Positions 51,726 to 58,951 of a stretch of 64,000 bases of DNA are shown here, piece by piece; position 1 is the stretch's first letter; every line of letters starts with the position of its first letter. The notes beneath the pieces were generated by a model. That model was not told the origin of the DNA and searched no databases. It was given only the letters and a program-made list of their open reading frames with translations. Both the position numbers and the translations under genes were made by a program. The stretch spans positions 2,170,001 through 2,234,000 of the forward strand of contig NZ_CP068083.1 of the NCBI RefSeq assembly GCF_016725325.1, written 5' to 3'. Source of the stretch: Sphingobacterium spiritivorum. Its GTDB lineage: Bacteria; Bacteroidota; Bacteroidia; Sphingobacteriales; Sphingobacteriaceae.

Positions 51726-51757
51726 CAAATATACTCTATTTAGATTAGTTATAAATA
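51726..51757 (-). promoter_or_regulatory. Sigma-factor promoter: -7 box plus candidate iron box
   Basis: TATATTTG on the minus strand (51726-51733) is an exact -7 element. A TATTT-N11-AAATA box (51737-51757) begins 3 bases upstream of it. The plus-strand stretch ACAAATATAnTCTATTT is shared with the AraC promoter at 20721-20737 with one difference. Confidence 0.6.
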
Positions 51758-51761
51758 ATAA

Positions 51762-52544
51762 TTATAATTCTTTGACAAAATTTGCAATTGCCAGAGAAGG
51801 ATTTTCAGTTTTCATAAAATTCTCACCAATCAAAAAGGCTTGAAAGCCAGCTTTTTTTAATTTTTTAATAGTTTCAGGGTCGGATATTCCACTTTCCGAA
51901 ACTTTAATGTATTGCGAAGGGATCTTATTGACAAGATCATATGAATGATCCAGTGAGACCGAAAAATCTTTCAGGTTACGGTTGTTAACGCCTATGGCAT
52001 CTATCTTATCAAAGATGCTGCGGTTCAATTCCTCTTCGTTATGGACTTCCAGTAATACATTCAACCCCAGTTGCTTGGCATAAGTGGATAGGTCGAGGAT
52101 TTCCTCTGCGGTAAGACAGGCAGCAATCAACAGAATAATATCGGCTCCATACGCCTTAGCTTCAGCGATCTGATATTTATCTACAATAAATTCCTTTCGT
52201 AATAAAGGAATGGTTAAAGCCTTCCGTGCTTCAGTCAGATCATCAAGTGTTCCTTTAAAAAAATCGGTATCTGTCAATACGGATATTGCAGAAGCTCCTG
52301 CAGCCTGATAACCACTTACTACCTCTGTGACAGATGATATCCCATTAATAAGACCTTTGGAAGGAGAGGCTCTCTTATATTCGGCTATGATACCTGTTCG
52401 TTCGGGATGCAGAATGCTGTCTCTGAGTACATAGCAGCTACGTCCAAAAAGTGGATAATTTTCAAGCTTTTCCAGCGGAACTTTGGTTTTAGCCTCTGCT
52501 ACTTCCGTTTTTTTACGCTCAACGATTTTATCTAATATAGTCAT
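51762..52544 (-). CDS. trpC: Indole-3-glycerol phosphate synthase
   Basis: A 260-residue TIM-barrel enzyme converting carboxyphenylamino-deoxyribulose phosphate to indole-glycerol phosphate in tryptophan synthesis. IIAEYKRASPSKG carries the catalytic Lys and substrate loop; LLRKEFIVDKYQI, LLEVHNEEEL, GVNNRNLKDF and SESGI follow in family order. Last gene of this trp operon, 1 base after trpG. trpD, trpF, trpB and trpA are not in the window. Confidence 0.97.
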   Translation of the reverse strand: MTILDKIVERKKTEVAEAKTKVPLEKLENYPLFGRSCYVLRDSILHPERTGIIAEYKRASPSKGLINGISSVTEVVSGYQAAGASAISVLTDTDFFKGTLDDLTEARKALTIPLLRKEFIVDKYQIAEAKAYGADIILLIAACLTAEEILDLSTYAKQLGLNVLLEVHNEEELNRSIFDKIDAIGVNNRNLKDFSVSLDHSYDLVNKIPSQYIKVSESGISDPETIKKLKKAGFQAFLIGENFMKTENPSLAIANFVKEL

Positions 52545-52545
52545 G

Positions 52546-53118
52546 TTAATGCTTTAACCAGTTTTCAATTAATATTTTCCCATTTTCTGTCAGGACAGAT
52601 TCCGGATGAAACTGCATACCTTTTACATCCAGTGTCTTATGCGAAAGAGCCATAATAGTTCCGTTTTCATCTAATGCCGTAATATGCAGACTTTCCGGCA
52701 GTGATTCTTTATCTACTGCCCAGGAATGATATCGGCCGATTTTTGATCCGTTAGGAAAATCCCTGAATAACGACTCTTCAGGATCTGTTACGATAATATC
52801 TGTAGCAACTCCATGCAGGGGTTTTGTCATATTGAACAGCTTACCTCCGAAGACTTCTGCAATGGCCTGTTGTCCCAGACAGATGCCCAATATACTTTTG
52901 CTCCCGGCGTATGTGCGGATGACATCCAGTAATAAGCCCGCTTCTTCAGGTATACCCGGTCCTGGTGATAATAAGATCTTATCAAAGGCTGCTACATCTT
53001 CAATATTGAATTTGTCGTTTCTCCACACTTCATATTCTTGTCCGCATTCTTGTAAAAGATGCACCAGATTATAGGTAAATGAATCGTAATTATCGATTAC
53101 TAATACTTTGCTGCTCAT
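52546..53118 (-). CDS. trpG: Anthranilate synthase component II (glutamine amidotransferase)
   Basis: A 190-residue class-I amidotransferase supplying ammonia to TrpE. VLVIDNYDSFTYNLVH is the N-terminus, LGICLGQQAIAEVFGG holds the catalytic Cys (near 79), and MQFHPESVLTENG the His-Glu of the triad. Could also serve PabB. It overlaps the chorismate-mutase gene by 29 bases, so they are coupled. Confidence 0.96.
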   Translation of the reverse strand: MSSKVLVIDNYDSFTYNLVHLLQECGQEYEVWRNDKFNIEDVAAFDKILLSPGPGIPEEAGLLLDVIRTYAGSKSILGICLGQQAIAEVFGGKLFNMTKPLHGVATDIIVTDPEESLFRDFPNGSKIGRYHSWAVDKESLPESLHITALDENGTIMALSHKTLDVKGMQFHPESVLTENGKILIENWLKH

Positions 53119-53404
53119 CGAATTTGTTTAATTCTTCGTTTATAAAATAATTGACAATATCACTAAAAAGGCCTTCAACAAAGTGTGCTTTCAATCCGAA
53201 ACCTTTAGCCAGTTCCAGGCGATCCTTCAGCATTTGGTTGACGCGCTCTTCAGCAATAACTTCTTCGGTGCTGTTTTTAAATTCAGCTGCTTTTGCTACA
53301 TAATCCTTTCGGAGAGCGATCAGTTCCAGGATACGATAATCAATCGTATCAATAGATGAACGTACATGAGCAAGATTTTCACAATATTCTAAAGGCCTGA
53401 TCAT
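53090..53404 (-). CDS. PchB-like chorismate mutase (AroQ fold) within the trp operon
   Basis: A 104-residue all-helical protein. VRSSIDTIDYRILELIALRKDYV and the AAEFKNS / EERVNQMLKDR / GLKAHFVEGLFSDIVNYFI pattern follow the AroQ chorismate mutase family and come closest to PchB, the isochorismate pyruvate lyase with weak mutase activity (fK/ERv.ml pattern). Active-site Arg and Lys are present. It sits between trpE (4-base overlap) and trpG (29-base overlap), a place where no mutase is needed for tryptophan. It may draw chorismate to prephenate, or channel it; true reaction is uncertain. Confidence 0.88.
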   Translation of the reverse strand: MIRPLEYCENLAHVRSSIDTIDYRILELIALRKDYVAKAAEFKNSTEEVIAEERVNQMLKDRLELAKGFGLKAHFVEGLFSDIVNYFINEELNKFDEQQSISNR

Positions 53405-54804
53405 AATGTTTCAGCTAATTCCAGCGCTTTTCTCAACGCTGCTATTTTGTTATTTACTTCCTGCAATTCCATTTCAGGGTCAGAGTCGAGTACAATGCCG
53501 CCGCCAGCCTGATAATGTAAGAGGTTTTGTTTACTAAGAAAGGAACGGATCATAATGGCATGATTGAAGTCACCGTTAAATCCCATATAACCGATTGCTC
53601 CGCTGTAGAAAGAACGTTGCTGTCCCTCGTATCGGTCTATAAGAGTCAACGCCATATGTTTGGGAGCTCCACTTAGTGTTCCGGCCGGATAGGTATCTCC
53701 CACCACATCAAACGGATTGATATTATCTTTCAGTTTTCCAGTTACTTTAGAGACTAAGTGGATGATATGCGAATAATATTGCGCTTCTTTGTAAGACCGT
53801 ACAGTCACCTGATCACAGTGTCTGCTCAGGTCATTTCGGGCCAGATCCACCAGCATCACATGCTCAGATGTTTCTTTAGGATCATTTTTTAATGCTTCCG
53901 CAATTTTCTCATCTTTTTCCATATCACCGGTACGTTTGAATGTACCGGCAATCGGATAAATGGCAGCTTCACTTTTACGGATGGTCAGTTGTGCTTCGGG
54001 AGATGATCCGAAGATTTTGAAATCTCCGTAATCAAAATAAAACAGATATGGAGAAGGATTGATTGAGCGTAATGCGCGGTACACATTAAATTCATCTCCC
54101 AGAAAAGGAGTTGCAAATGCACGTGAAGGAACAATCTGAAACACATCTCCGCGCTGAATGTGTTTGATCATCTTGCGAACCAGCTCCCGGTGTTCCTCAT
54201 CTGTACGGTTAGATGTTTCCTCCCCGTTTGTACGAAAATCATATTCCGGAAAATTCTTGTTCTTAATCAGGTATTCCATTTTTTCCAGACTGGATTCCTC
54301 TCCGTTCAGAAGATGTTCGAAAATATAAAGCTGATTCCGGAAGTGGTCGATTGCGATTACATATTTATATACGTGATACTGTAGAAATGGAATGTCGCGC
54401 TTGGGGTCAATGGCGGTTGTCAGTTTGATGTCCTCAAAATGCTCAATACAGTCAAAGGTAAAGTAACCAAATAATCCATTCGAAATTACATTGATTTCAG
54501 GAGTTTCAATCTGACTGAATTTTTCTCTGAAAAGGGAAATTTCACTTCTCAAATCTATTTCATCCGCATTTTTATATTCTACTTCCTGATTAGGATATTG
54601 TATTTCAAGGTTTTGTTTATTCAGTCTGATACCCGCCAGTGGCTGGCAGCAGATATAACTGATATTATTATCTCTGCTGTGGTAATCTGAGCTTTCCAGC
54701 AACAGACTATTAGGGAAGGCATCCCGTAGACGCAGGTAGATACTTACAGGTGTAGTGGTGTCTGCCAGTATCTTTTTAAAATTCGTTTCGAAATTGTATA
54801 ACAT
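53401..54804 (-). CDS. trpE: Anthranilate synthase component I
   Basis: A 467-residue chorismate-using enzyme, first committed step of tryptophan synthesis. LLLESSDYHS near 34-43 is the LLES tryptophan feedback site, PIAGTFKRTG, ETSEHVMLVDLARND, TYPAGTLSGAPK and AGGGIVLDSDPEMELQEV form the chorismate and magnesium site. ATG 54804. First gene of trpE-CM-trpG-trpC; upstream lies a leader-peptide attenuator, so both feedback inhibition and attenuation act on tryptophan supply. Confidence 0.97.
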   Translation of the reverse strand: MLYNFETNFKKILADTTTPVSIYLRLRDAFPNSLLLESSDYHSRDNNISYICCQPLAGIRLNKQNLEIQYPNQEVEYKNADEIDLRSEISLFREKFSQIETPEINVISNGLFGYFTFDCIEHFEDIKLTTAIDPKRDIPFLQYHVYKYVIAIDHFRNQLYIFEHLLNGEESSLEKMEYLIKNKNFPEYDFRTNGEETSNRTDEEHRELVRKMIKHIQRGDVFQIVPSRAFATPFLGDEFNVYRALRSINPSPYLFYFDYGDFKIFGSSPEAQLTIRKSEAAIYPIAGTFKRTGDMEKDEKIAEALKNDPKETSEHVMLVDLARNDLSRHCDQVTVRSYKEAQYYSHIIHLVSKVTGKLKDNINPFDVVGDTYPAGTLSGAPKHMALTLIDRYEGQQRSFYSGAIGYMGFNGDFNHAIMIRSFLSKQNLLHYQAGGGIVLDSDPEMELQEVNNKIAALRKALELAETL

Positions 54805-54828
54805 GTATGCTCTAATTTTTTCTAATTT

Positions 54829-54867
54829 CCAGTAAAAACAAAAAACCCGACGTTTTCTGCGTCGGGT
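54829..54867 (-). terminator. Attenuator terminator of the trp operon
   Basis: On the minus strand ACCCGACG (54867-54860) pairs with CGTCGGGT (54852-54845) and is followed by TTTTTTGTTTTT. Its first arm can pair instead with the antiterminator strand at 54921-54930. Confidence 0.92.
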
Positions 54868-54960
54868 GAACTTCCATAAGTGGTTTTGGTTGATTATGAA
54901 ATATTATGACAATACATTAGCACCCGATGCAATTTGCTCCAGGCCACCACCACGTATTGT
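54859..54960 (-). promoter_or_regulatory. Alternative hairpins of the trp attenuator
   Basis: The pause hairpin pairs ACAATAC (54960-54954) with GTATTGT (54915-54909), enclosing the Trp codons. The antiterminator pairs GCATCGGGTG (54930-54921) with CACCCGACGC (54868-54859), nine of ten positions matching, and would block the terminator. All pairings are read directly from the sequence. Confidence 0.85.
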
Positions 54961-54979
54961 TTAATTGAATTGTCAACAT
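54917..54979 (-). CDS. trpL: trp leader peptide with three consecutive Trp codons
   Basis: A 20-codon ORF (ATG 54979, TAA 54917-54919). Residues 10-12 are Trp-Trp-Trp, encoded by TGGTGGTGG. A ribosome stalled there by lack of charged tRNA-Trp would free the antiterminator strand, which codes the end of the peptide, and let RNA polymerase enter trpE. The promoter's -7 box ends 7 bases upstream, so the mRNA would be leaderless or nearly so. Confidence 0.9.
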   Translation of the reverse strand: MLTIQLNNTWWWPGANCIGC

Positions 54980-54986
54980 AATATCA

Positions 54987-55016
54987 CAAATTTATAAAAA
55001 AAATTCATAATGCAAA
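54987..55016 (-). promoter_or_regulatory. Promoter of the trp operon
   Basis: On the minus strand TTTG (55016-55013), an 18-base spacer and TAAATTTG (54994-54987), an exact TAnnTTTG -7 element. Expected start of transcription is near 54982. Confidence 0.75.
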
Positions 55017-55053
55017 TTTTATGTGACAAAAAAATAAAAAAAAGCCTTTTTTG

Positions 55054-55731
55054 TTAGTCATTTAATAAATCCGGACGTCTTTCTTTAGTTCTTTGTAACT
55101 GCTGTTCGTCTCTCCAGGCTGAAATCTTAGCTTCATTACCACTCAATAATATGTCCGGCACTTTGTGACCTCTCCATTCCGCAGGACGAGTATAGATAGG
55201 TGCATCCAGAAGACCATCCTGGAAAGAATCAGATAGGGCTGATGTTTCATCAGATAAAACCCCGGGGATAAGACGAATAATAGCATCGGTCAGAATAGCT
55301 GCCGGAAGTTCTCCCCCCGAAAGAACGTAATCTCCAATGGATATTTCTTTCGTAACATAAATATCACGTATACGCTGATCTATACCTTTGTAATGTCCGC
55401 AAAGGATCATCATATTCCCTTTTGTCGAAAGGGAATTAGCAATCTCCTGATTCAGGGTTTGGCCATCCGGACTCATAAAGATAATTTCATCATAATCCCG
55501 CTCAGACTGCAGATATTCAATACATTTTGCAAAGGGCTCGATCTGCATGACCATACCCGAACCCCCGCCATATGGATAATCATCCACAGACTTTTGTTTG
55601 TTCGTTGCATAGTCCCTCAGATTGTGAACAACGATCTCGGCCAGGCCTTTTTTCTGAGCCCTCTGCAGAATAGAATGTGCAAAAGGACTTGTCAGTAAAT
55701 CAGGTAATACGGTAATAATATCAAAACGCAT
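55054..55731 (-). CDS. trmD: tRNA (guanine-37-N1)-methyltransferase
   Basis: A 225-residue SPOUT methyltransferase making m1G37, which prevents frameshifting. [13 protein letters not shown] at the chosen start (55731) is the usual N-terminus; the frame also opens at 55755 but the -7 box overlaps that extra stretch. [31 protein letters not shown] and [20 protein letters not shown] form the knot that binds AdoMet. Standard length. Confidence 0.96.
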   Translation of the reverse strand: MRFDIITVLPDLLTSPFAHSILQRAQKKGLAEIVVHNLRDYATNKQKSVDDYPYGGGSGMVMQIEPFAKCIEYLQSERDYDEIIFMSPDGQTLNQEIANSLSTKGNMMILCGHYKGIDQRIRDIYVTKEISIGDYVLSGGELPAAILTDAIIRLIPGVLSDETSALSDSFQDGLLDAPIYTRPAEWRGHKVPDILLSGNEAKISAWRDEQQLQRTKERRPDLLND

Positions 55732-55735
55732 GCTG

Positions 55736-55743
55736 CAAAGATA
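55736..55743 (-). promoter_or_regulatory. -7 box of trmD, implying a leaderless mRNA
   Basis: TATCTTTG on the minus strand ends 4 bases before the chosen ATG at 55731, an exact -7 match. If used, transcription starts at or next to the start codon. Confidence 0.5.
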
Positions 55744-55857
55744 GTGAATCGTCATACAAGAGGGAATAGCCAGTAAAAATTAGAGTTATAATACCCCGAT
55801 TATAAAATTGCTCATGTATAGCGGGAAGAGAGGAGTGTAATTTTTTAAGAAGAATAT

Positions 55858-55888
55858 TTTGGTATTTAAGAAATAATTTAAATCTTTG
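55858..55888 (+). promoter_or_regulatory. Promoter of the small ORF transcript
   Basis: TTTG at 55858-55861, 19-base spacer, AATCTTTG at 55881-55888 (one mismatch to TAnnTTTG). Expected start about 55893, 37 bases before the small ORF. Confidence 0.6.
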
Positions 55889-55929
55889 CAGCGATATTAA
55901 TGGTTTAACCCTTTTAAAACGAAGAAAAA

Positions 55930-56013
55930 ATGTTTGTACTACATCCTACAGCTTTAGCTTCATCAGCAATTGGAATTGCTGAGGCTCTTCTTCGTGCTTC
56001 TTTCTCCTCTTAA
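55930..56013 (+). CDS. Small ORF (27 codons) with own promoter and terminator
   Basis: ATG at 55930, TAA at 56011-56013. The peptide begins MFVLHPTALASSAIG and ends ALLRASFSS; it is rich in Ala, Ser and Leu without a run of one amino acid that would suggest classical attenuation. A promoter lies 40 bases upstream and a strong terminator 27 bases downstream, making a transcript of about 170 nt. It may be a leader controlling rtcB, a small protein, or a dual-function RNA. I do not recognise it. Confidence 0.5.
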   Translation: MFVLHPTALASSAIGIAEALLRASFSS

Positions 56014-56039
56014 GATTACTTAACGAAATATAAGAAAAG

Positions 56040-56066
56040 GCCCGAAGATCATTCGGGCTTTTTTGT
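56040..56066 (+). terminator. Terminator after the small ORF, before rtcB
   Basis: GCCCGAA (56040-56046) pairs with TTCGGGC (56052-56058), followed by TTTTTT. It would stop transcription before rtcB unless read through or relieved. Confidence 0.85.
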
Positions 56067-56189
56067 TTATTCCGGACCCTTCACAGATTTTCCCGAATGG
56101 ATATAAATCCGGCCGACTTTTTTCAGCCGACCATAACACTTATGGATCATGATGTCCAGAGGTATCGTATTGATTTGAATAAAAATAAC

Positions 56190-57581
56190 ATGGGAAAGAA
56201 ACTTTCCGGGAAAGACCTTATCAAATTGGGCTTCCCACAGAATAATGCAATAAATATTGCCTTAGGGCAAATACAACGCTATAGAAAGCGTGATAAAAAA
56301 GAAACAATATTGGCGGATGCCAGACAGGTACTCCTTTCTCCCGAACAATTCCTGGGGGATGGTATATGGGGCAAAGTAGCTGAGGGATTGGTCAGACCCG
56401 TAGAAGTGCGTTTACAGCAATTGAGAACTTCAAGAGTTCCCTTCAGCATATTTGGAGAGAATGAAATCGACGAACAGGCAAAACGCCAGCTGTTTGATGC
56501 ATTGAAGCTCCCGGTGGCTGTCAGCGGAGCATTGATGCCAGATGCTCATTCCGGATATGGACTGCCGATAGGAGGAGTACTGGCAACAGATAATGCTGTG
56601 ATTCCGTATGGCGTGGGTGTCGATATCGGTTGTAGAATGAGCCTCTCTGTCTTTGATCTGCCTGCGGGCTATCTGAAAGGAAAAAGATTTCAATTGACAA
56701 ATATGCTTTTAGAACAGACTTGCTTTGGCATGTACGAGACGCATAAGAATAAGGCAGATCATGAGATCTTTTCCAGAAAGGAATTTCAGGAAATACCGCT
56801 TCTCAAAAATCTGCTGGGTAAAGCCTGGAAGCAGTTGGGAACTTCAGGGGGCGGTAACCATTTCGTAGAGTTCGGGATAGTGAATCTGGACGATCCGAGA
56901 CCAGAGTGGGAGCTTCCGGCAGGCGAATATGTAGCCTTATTGTCGCATAGCGGCTCCAGAGGATTGGGGGCCAACATTGCTAAACATTATACTTATCTGG
57001 CGACAAAGCAATGTCCGTTGCCCCGGTCAGTACAGCACCTGGCCTGGTTAGATCTGGATACACATGATGGCCATGAATATTGGATGGCAATGAACCTAGC
57101 CGGAGACTATGCAAGTGCCTGTCATGACGATATTCACCGGCGCATAGCGAAAGCTCTTGGTAAACGGCCGGCATTTAAGGTGGAGAATCATCACAATTTT
57201 GCATGGAAGCAGCTGGTAGACGGAAAGGAATGTATCGTACACCGTAAAGGAGCTACTCCGGCAGCAAAAGGAGAACTGGGGATCATTCCGGGATCTATGA
57301 CTTCTCCGGGATATATTGTGACCGGGAGGGGAAATGAAAGTAGTTTGCAATCAGCATCACATGGAGCAGGACGGCTCTTGTCGAGAGCTGCATGTAAAGC
57401 TTCTTTCACGCCATCTCAGATGCAAAAACTACTTAAAGATACCGATGTAGAGCTTGTCGGGGGAAGTGTAGATGAAGCCCCTATGGCCTACAAAGATATC
57501 CGGAAGGTAATCGCACTTCAATCCGAATTAGTGGATATACTGGGTACGTTCACGCCTAAAATTGTGCGGATGGATCGATAG
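56190..57581 (+). CDS. rtcB: RtcB-type RNA ligase, partner of PrfH
   Basis: RNA-splicing ligase joining 2',3'-cyclic phosphate and 5'-OH ends using GTP and manganese. I place the start at ATG 56190 (MGKKLSGKDLIKLGFPQ is the usual N-terminus, 463 residues); the frame is open back to ATG 56097, giving 494. Metal and guanylate residues are seen: MPDAHSGYGLP, GVGVDIGCRM (Cys148), TSGGGNHFVE, SHSGSRGLG, ENHHNF and ASHGAGR with the GMP-accepting His. prfH follows 64 bases later; RtcB-PrfH pairs rescue and repair ribosomes cut in the 16S decoding centre. Confidence 0.92.
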   Translation: MGKKLSGKDLIKLGFPQNNAINIALGQIQRYRKRDKKETILADARQVLLSPEQFLGDGIWGKVAEGLVRPVEVRLQQLRTSRVPFSIFGENEIDEQAKRQLFDALKLPVAVSGALMPDAHSGYGLPIGGVLATDNAVIPYGVGVDIGCRMSLSVFDLPAGYLKGKRFQLTNMLLEQTCFGMYETHKNKADHEIFSRKEFQEIPLLKNLLGKAWKQLGTSGGGNHFVEFGIVNLDDPRPEWELPAGEYVALLSHSGSRGLGANIAKHYTYLATKQCPLPRSVQHLAWLDLDTHDGHEYWMAMNLAGDYASACHDDIHRRIAKALGKRPAFKVENHHNFAWKQLVDGKECIVHRKGATPAAKGELGIIPGSMTSPGYIVTGRGNESSLQSASHGAGRLLSRAACKASFTPSQMQKLLKDTDVELVGGSVDEAPMAYKDIRKVIALQSELVDILGTFTPKIVRMDR

Positions 57582-57592
57582 TACAATAAAGT

Positions 57593-57626
57593 AAGTGTCT
57601 GAAAAGGAATTCCTTTTTGGGCACTT
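57593..57626 (+). other. Hairpin between rtcB and prfH
   Basis: AAGTG (57593-57597) with CACTT (57622-57626) and AAAAGG with CCTTTT inside form a stem just upstream of the prfH ATG; it covers an in-frame GTG at 57595 that could otherwise start a longer prfH. Confidence 0.45.
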
Positions 57627-57645
57627 CTTCAAACAAAAAAATAAA

Positions 57646-58362
57646 ATGGACATAATAATAGGAGTCACCGCTGGTCGCGGCCCCCAGGAATGCAGTTGGG
57701 TCGTGGCACAGGTGATCAAAAAAATAATACAGGAAGCAACAGCTTTTGATGTGGAGGTTCAGGTGCTGAACCGGCAGGAGGGAGATATAAACGGAACCGT
57801 AATTTCTGCAAGTCTACAGATCAGTGGAGAGCAGTGTATAGCGTTTGCGGCTTTGTGGACAGGTACAATCCAATGGATCGGGAAAAGTGATTTTCGAAAG
57901 TCTCATAAACGAAAAAACTGGTTTATCGAGATTTTTGAAATTAAACCCCGTGCATCATGGATATTTGACGAAAAAGATATTCGCTATCAGGCCATGAGAA
58001 GTTCAGGAGCCGGTGGTCAGCACGTCAATAAAGTTAGTTCAGCGGTGCGTGCCACACATATTCCTACAGGAGTATCAGTGGTCGCCATGGATAGCCGGTC
58101 GCAGCATCAAAATAAGAAAATCGCAACAGAGCGGCTGCAAACAAAAGTTAACGAGTTAAATCTTCTGCATTGGAAAGAGGATGAAAAATACAACTGGTTT
58201 AATCAGATTCAGGTGGAACGTGGTAATGCCATACGAACCTTTATCGGAACAGATTTTAAATCCGAGAAAGTTGATAAGTCCTATAAGGCAAAGCGAAAGG
58301 TTCAAAAACAACGTTTCAGACAGGAAATAAAAATAGAAAAATACAATAATGAAAGCAATTGA
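57646..58362 (+). CDS. prfH: Peptide chain release factor H (PrfH)
   Basis: A 238-residue release-factor-like protein with the catalytic GGQ at 123-125 ([16 protein letters not shown]), which triggers peptidyl-tRNA hydrolysis, and a basic C-terminus. It lacks the codon-reading domain of RF1/RF2, as PrfH does. ATG 57646 is preferred to GTG 57595. In known systems PrfH releases ribosomes with cleaved 16S rRNA and RtcB reseals the break. Overlaps the TPR gene by 14 bases. Confidence 0.93.
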   Translation: MDIIIGVTAGRGPQECSWVVAQVIKKIIQEATAFDVEVQVLNRQEGDINGTVISASLQISGEQCIAFAALWTGTIQWIGKSDFRKSHKRKNWFIEIFEIKPRASWIFDEKDIRYQAMRSSGAGGQHVNKVSSAVRATHIPTGVSVVAMDSRSQHQNKKIATERLQTKVNELNLLHWKEDEKYNWFNQIQVERGNAIRTFIGTDFKSEKVDKSYKAKRKVQKQRFRQEIKIEKYNNESN

Positions 58363-58846
58363 TAAATATTTGTCCCAGGCGCTGGACAATTACCCTTATT
58401 CGCTGACAGAGACAATAGAATCGCTGGAATATGCCTTGTCTTATGATGAGACCAATACCACAGCACTGTGTCTGACAGGTCGTATTTACGCAGAACAGCT
58501 GATGAATTATGAAGAAGCTAAAAAATATTTTCAGGAAGCACTGACATACAATCTTTATGCACTGGAGATATATCCTCATTTTGCGCAGACACTTATATGG
58601 AATGATGATTTTGAAGAAGCACAAAAGTTAATAGATTTTGCATTAACTATAAAAGGAATTAATAAGACGGAAATACTGCTGAAGCAGGTACAATTGTTAG
58701 AAAAGCAGATGAAAGTAAAGAAAGCACTCAGATTGATAAAAGGCTTGTATGTCACAAACTGCTATTCATCTTATGATCAGGATATCAAAAATGCAGAAGC
58801 AAGATTAGAGGATAAATTGAAAAGGGATAAAAAGAAGAAAAAGTAA
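58349..58846 (+). CDS. TPR-like small protein coupled to prfH
   Basis: A 165-residue soluble helical protein. [41 protein letters not shown] and [15 protein letters not shown] are tetratricopeptide-like helix pairs; the C-terminus is very basic (KRDKKKKK). It begins inside the last codons of prfH, so it is translationally coupled and likely part of the RNA-repair operon, perhaps contacting rRNA or the ribosome. That role is inference. Confidence 0.8.
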   Translation: MKAIDKYLSQALDNYPYSLTETIESLEYALSYDETNTTALCLTGRIYAEQLMNYEEAKKYFQEALTYNLYALEIYPHFAQTLIWNDDFEEAQKLIDFALTIKGINKTEILLKQVQLLEKQMKVKKALRLIKGLYVTNCYSSYDQDIKNAEARLEDKLKRDKKKKK

Positions 58847-58951
58847 GTTTTTCTGCCTGTTAATCATAGTCTTATCTATTTTTGATTCCGGAATATGTAA
58901 CATTTTACAAGATGCACTACTAATTCTATAAAACGCTAAAACATTTGAATT

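Noticed and set aside
53090-53404. Salicylate (siderophore) biosynthesis suggested by the PchB-like protein
   Set aside because: No isochorismate synthase or salicylate-activating enzyme is nearby, and TrpE has the tryptophan-feedback motif of a true anthranilate synthase.
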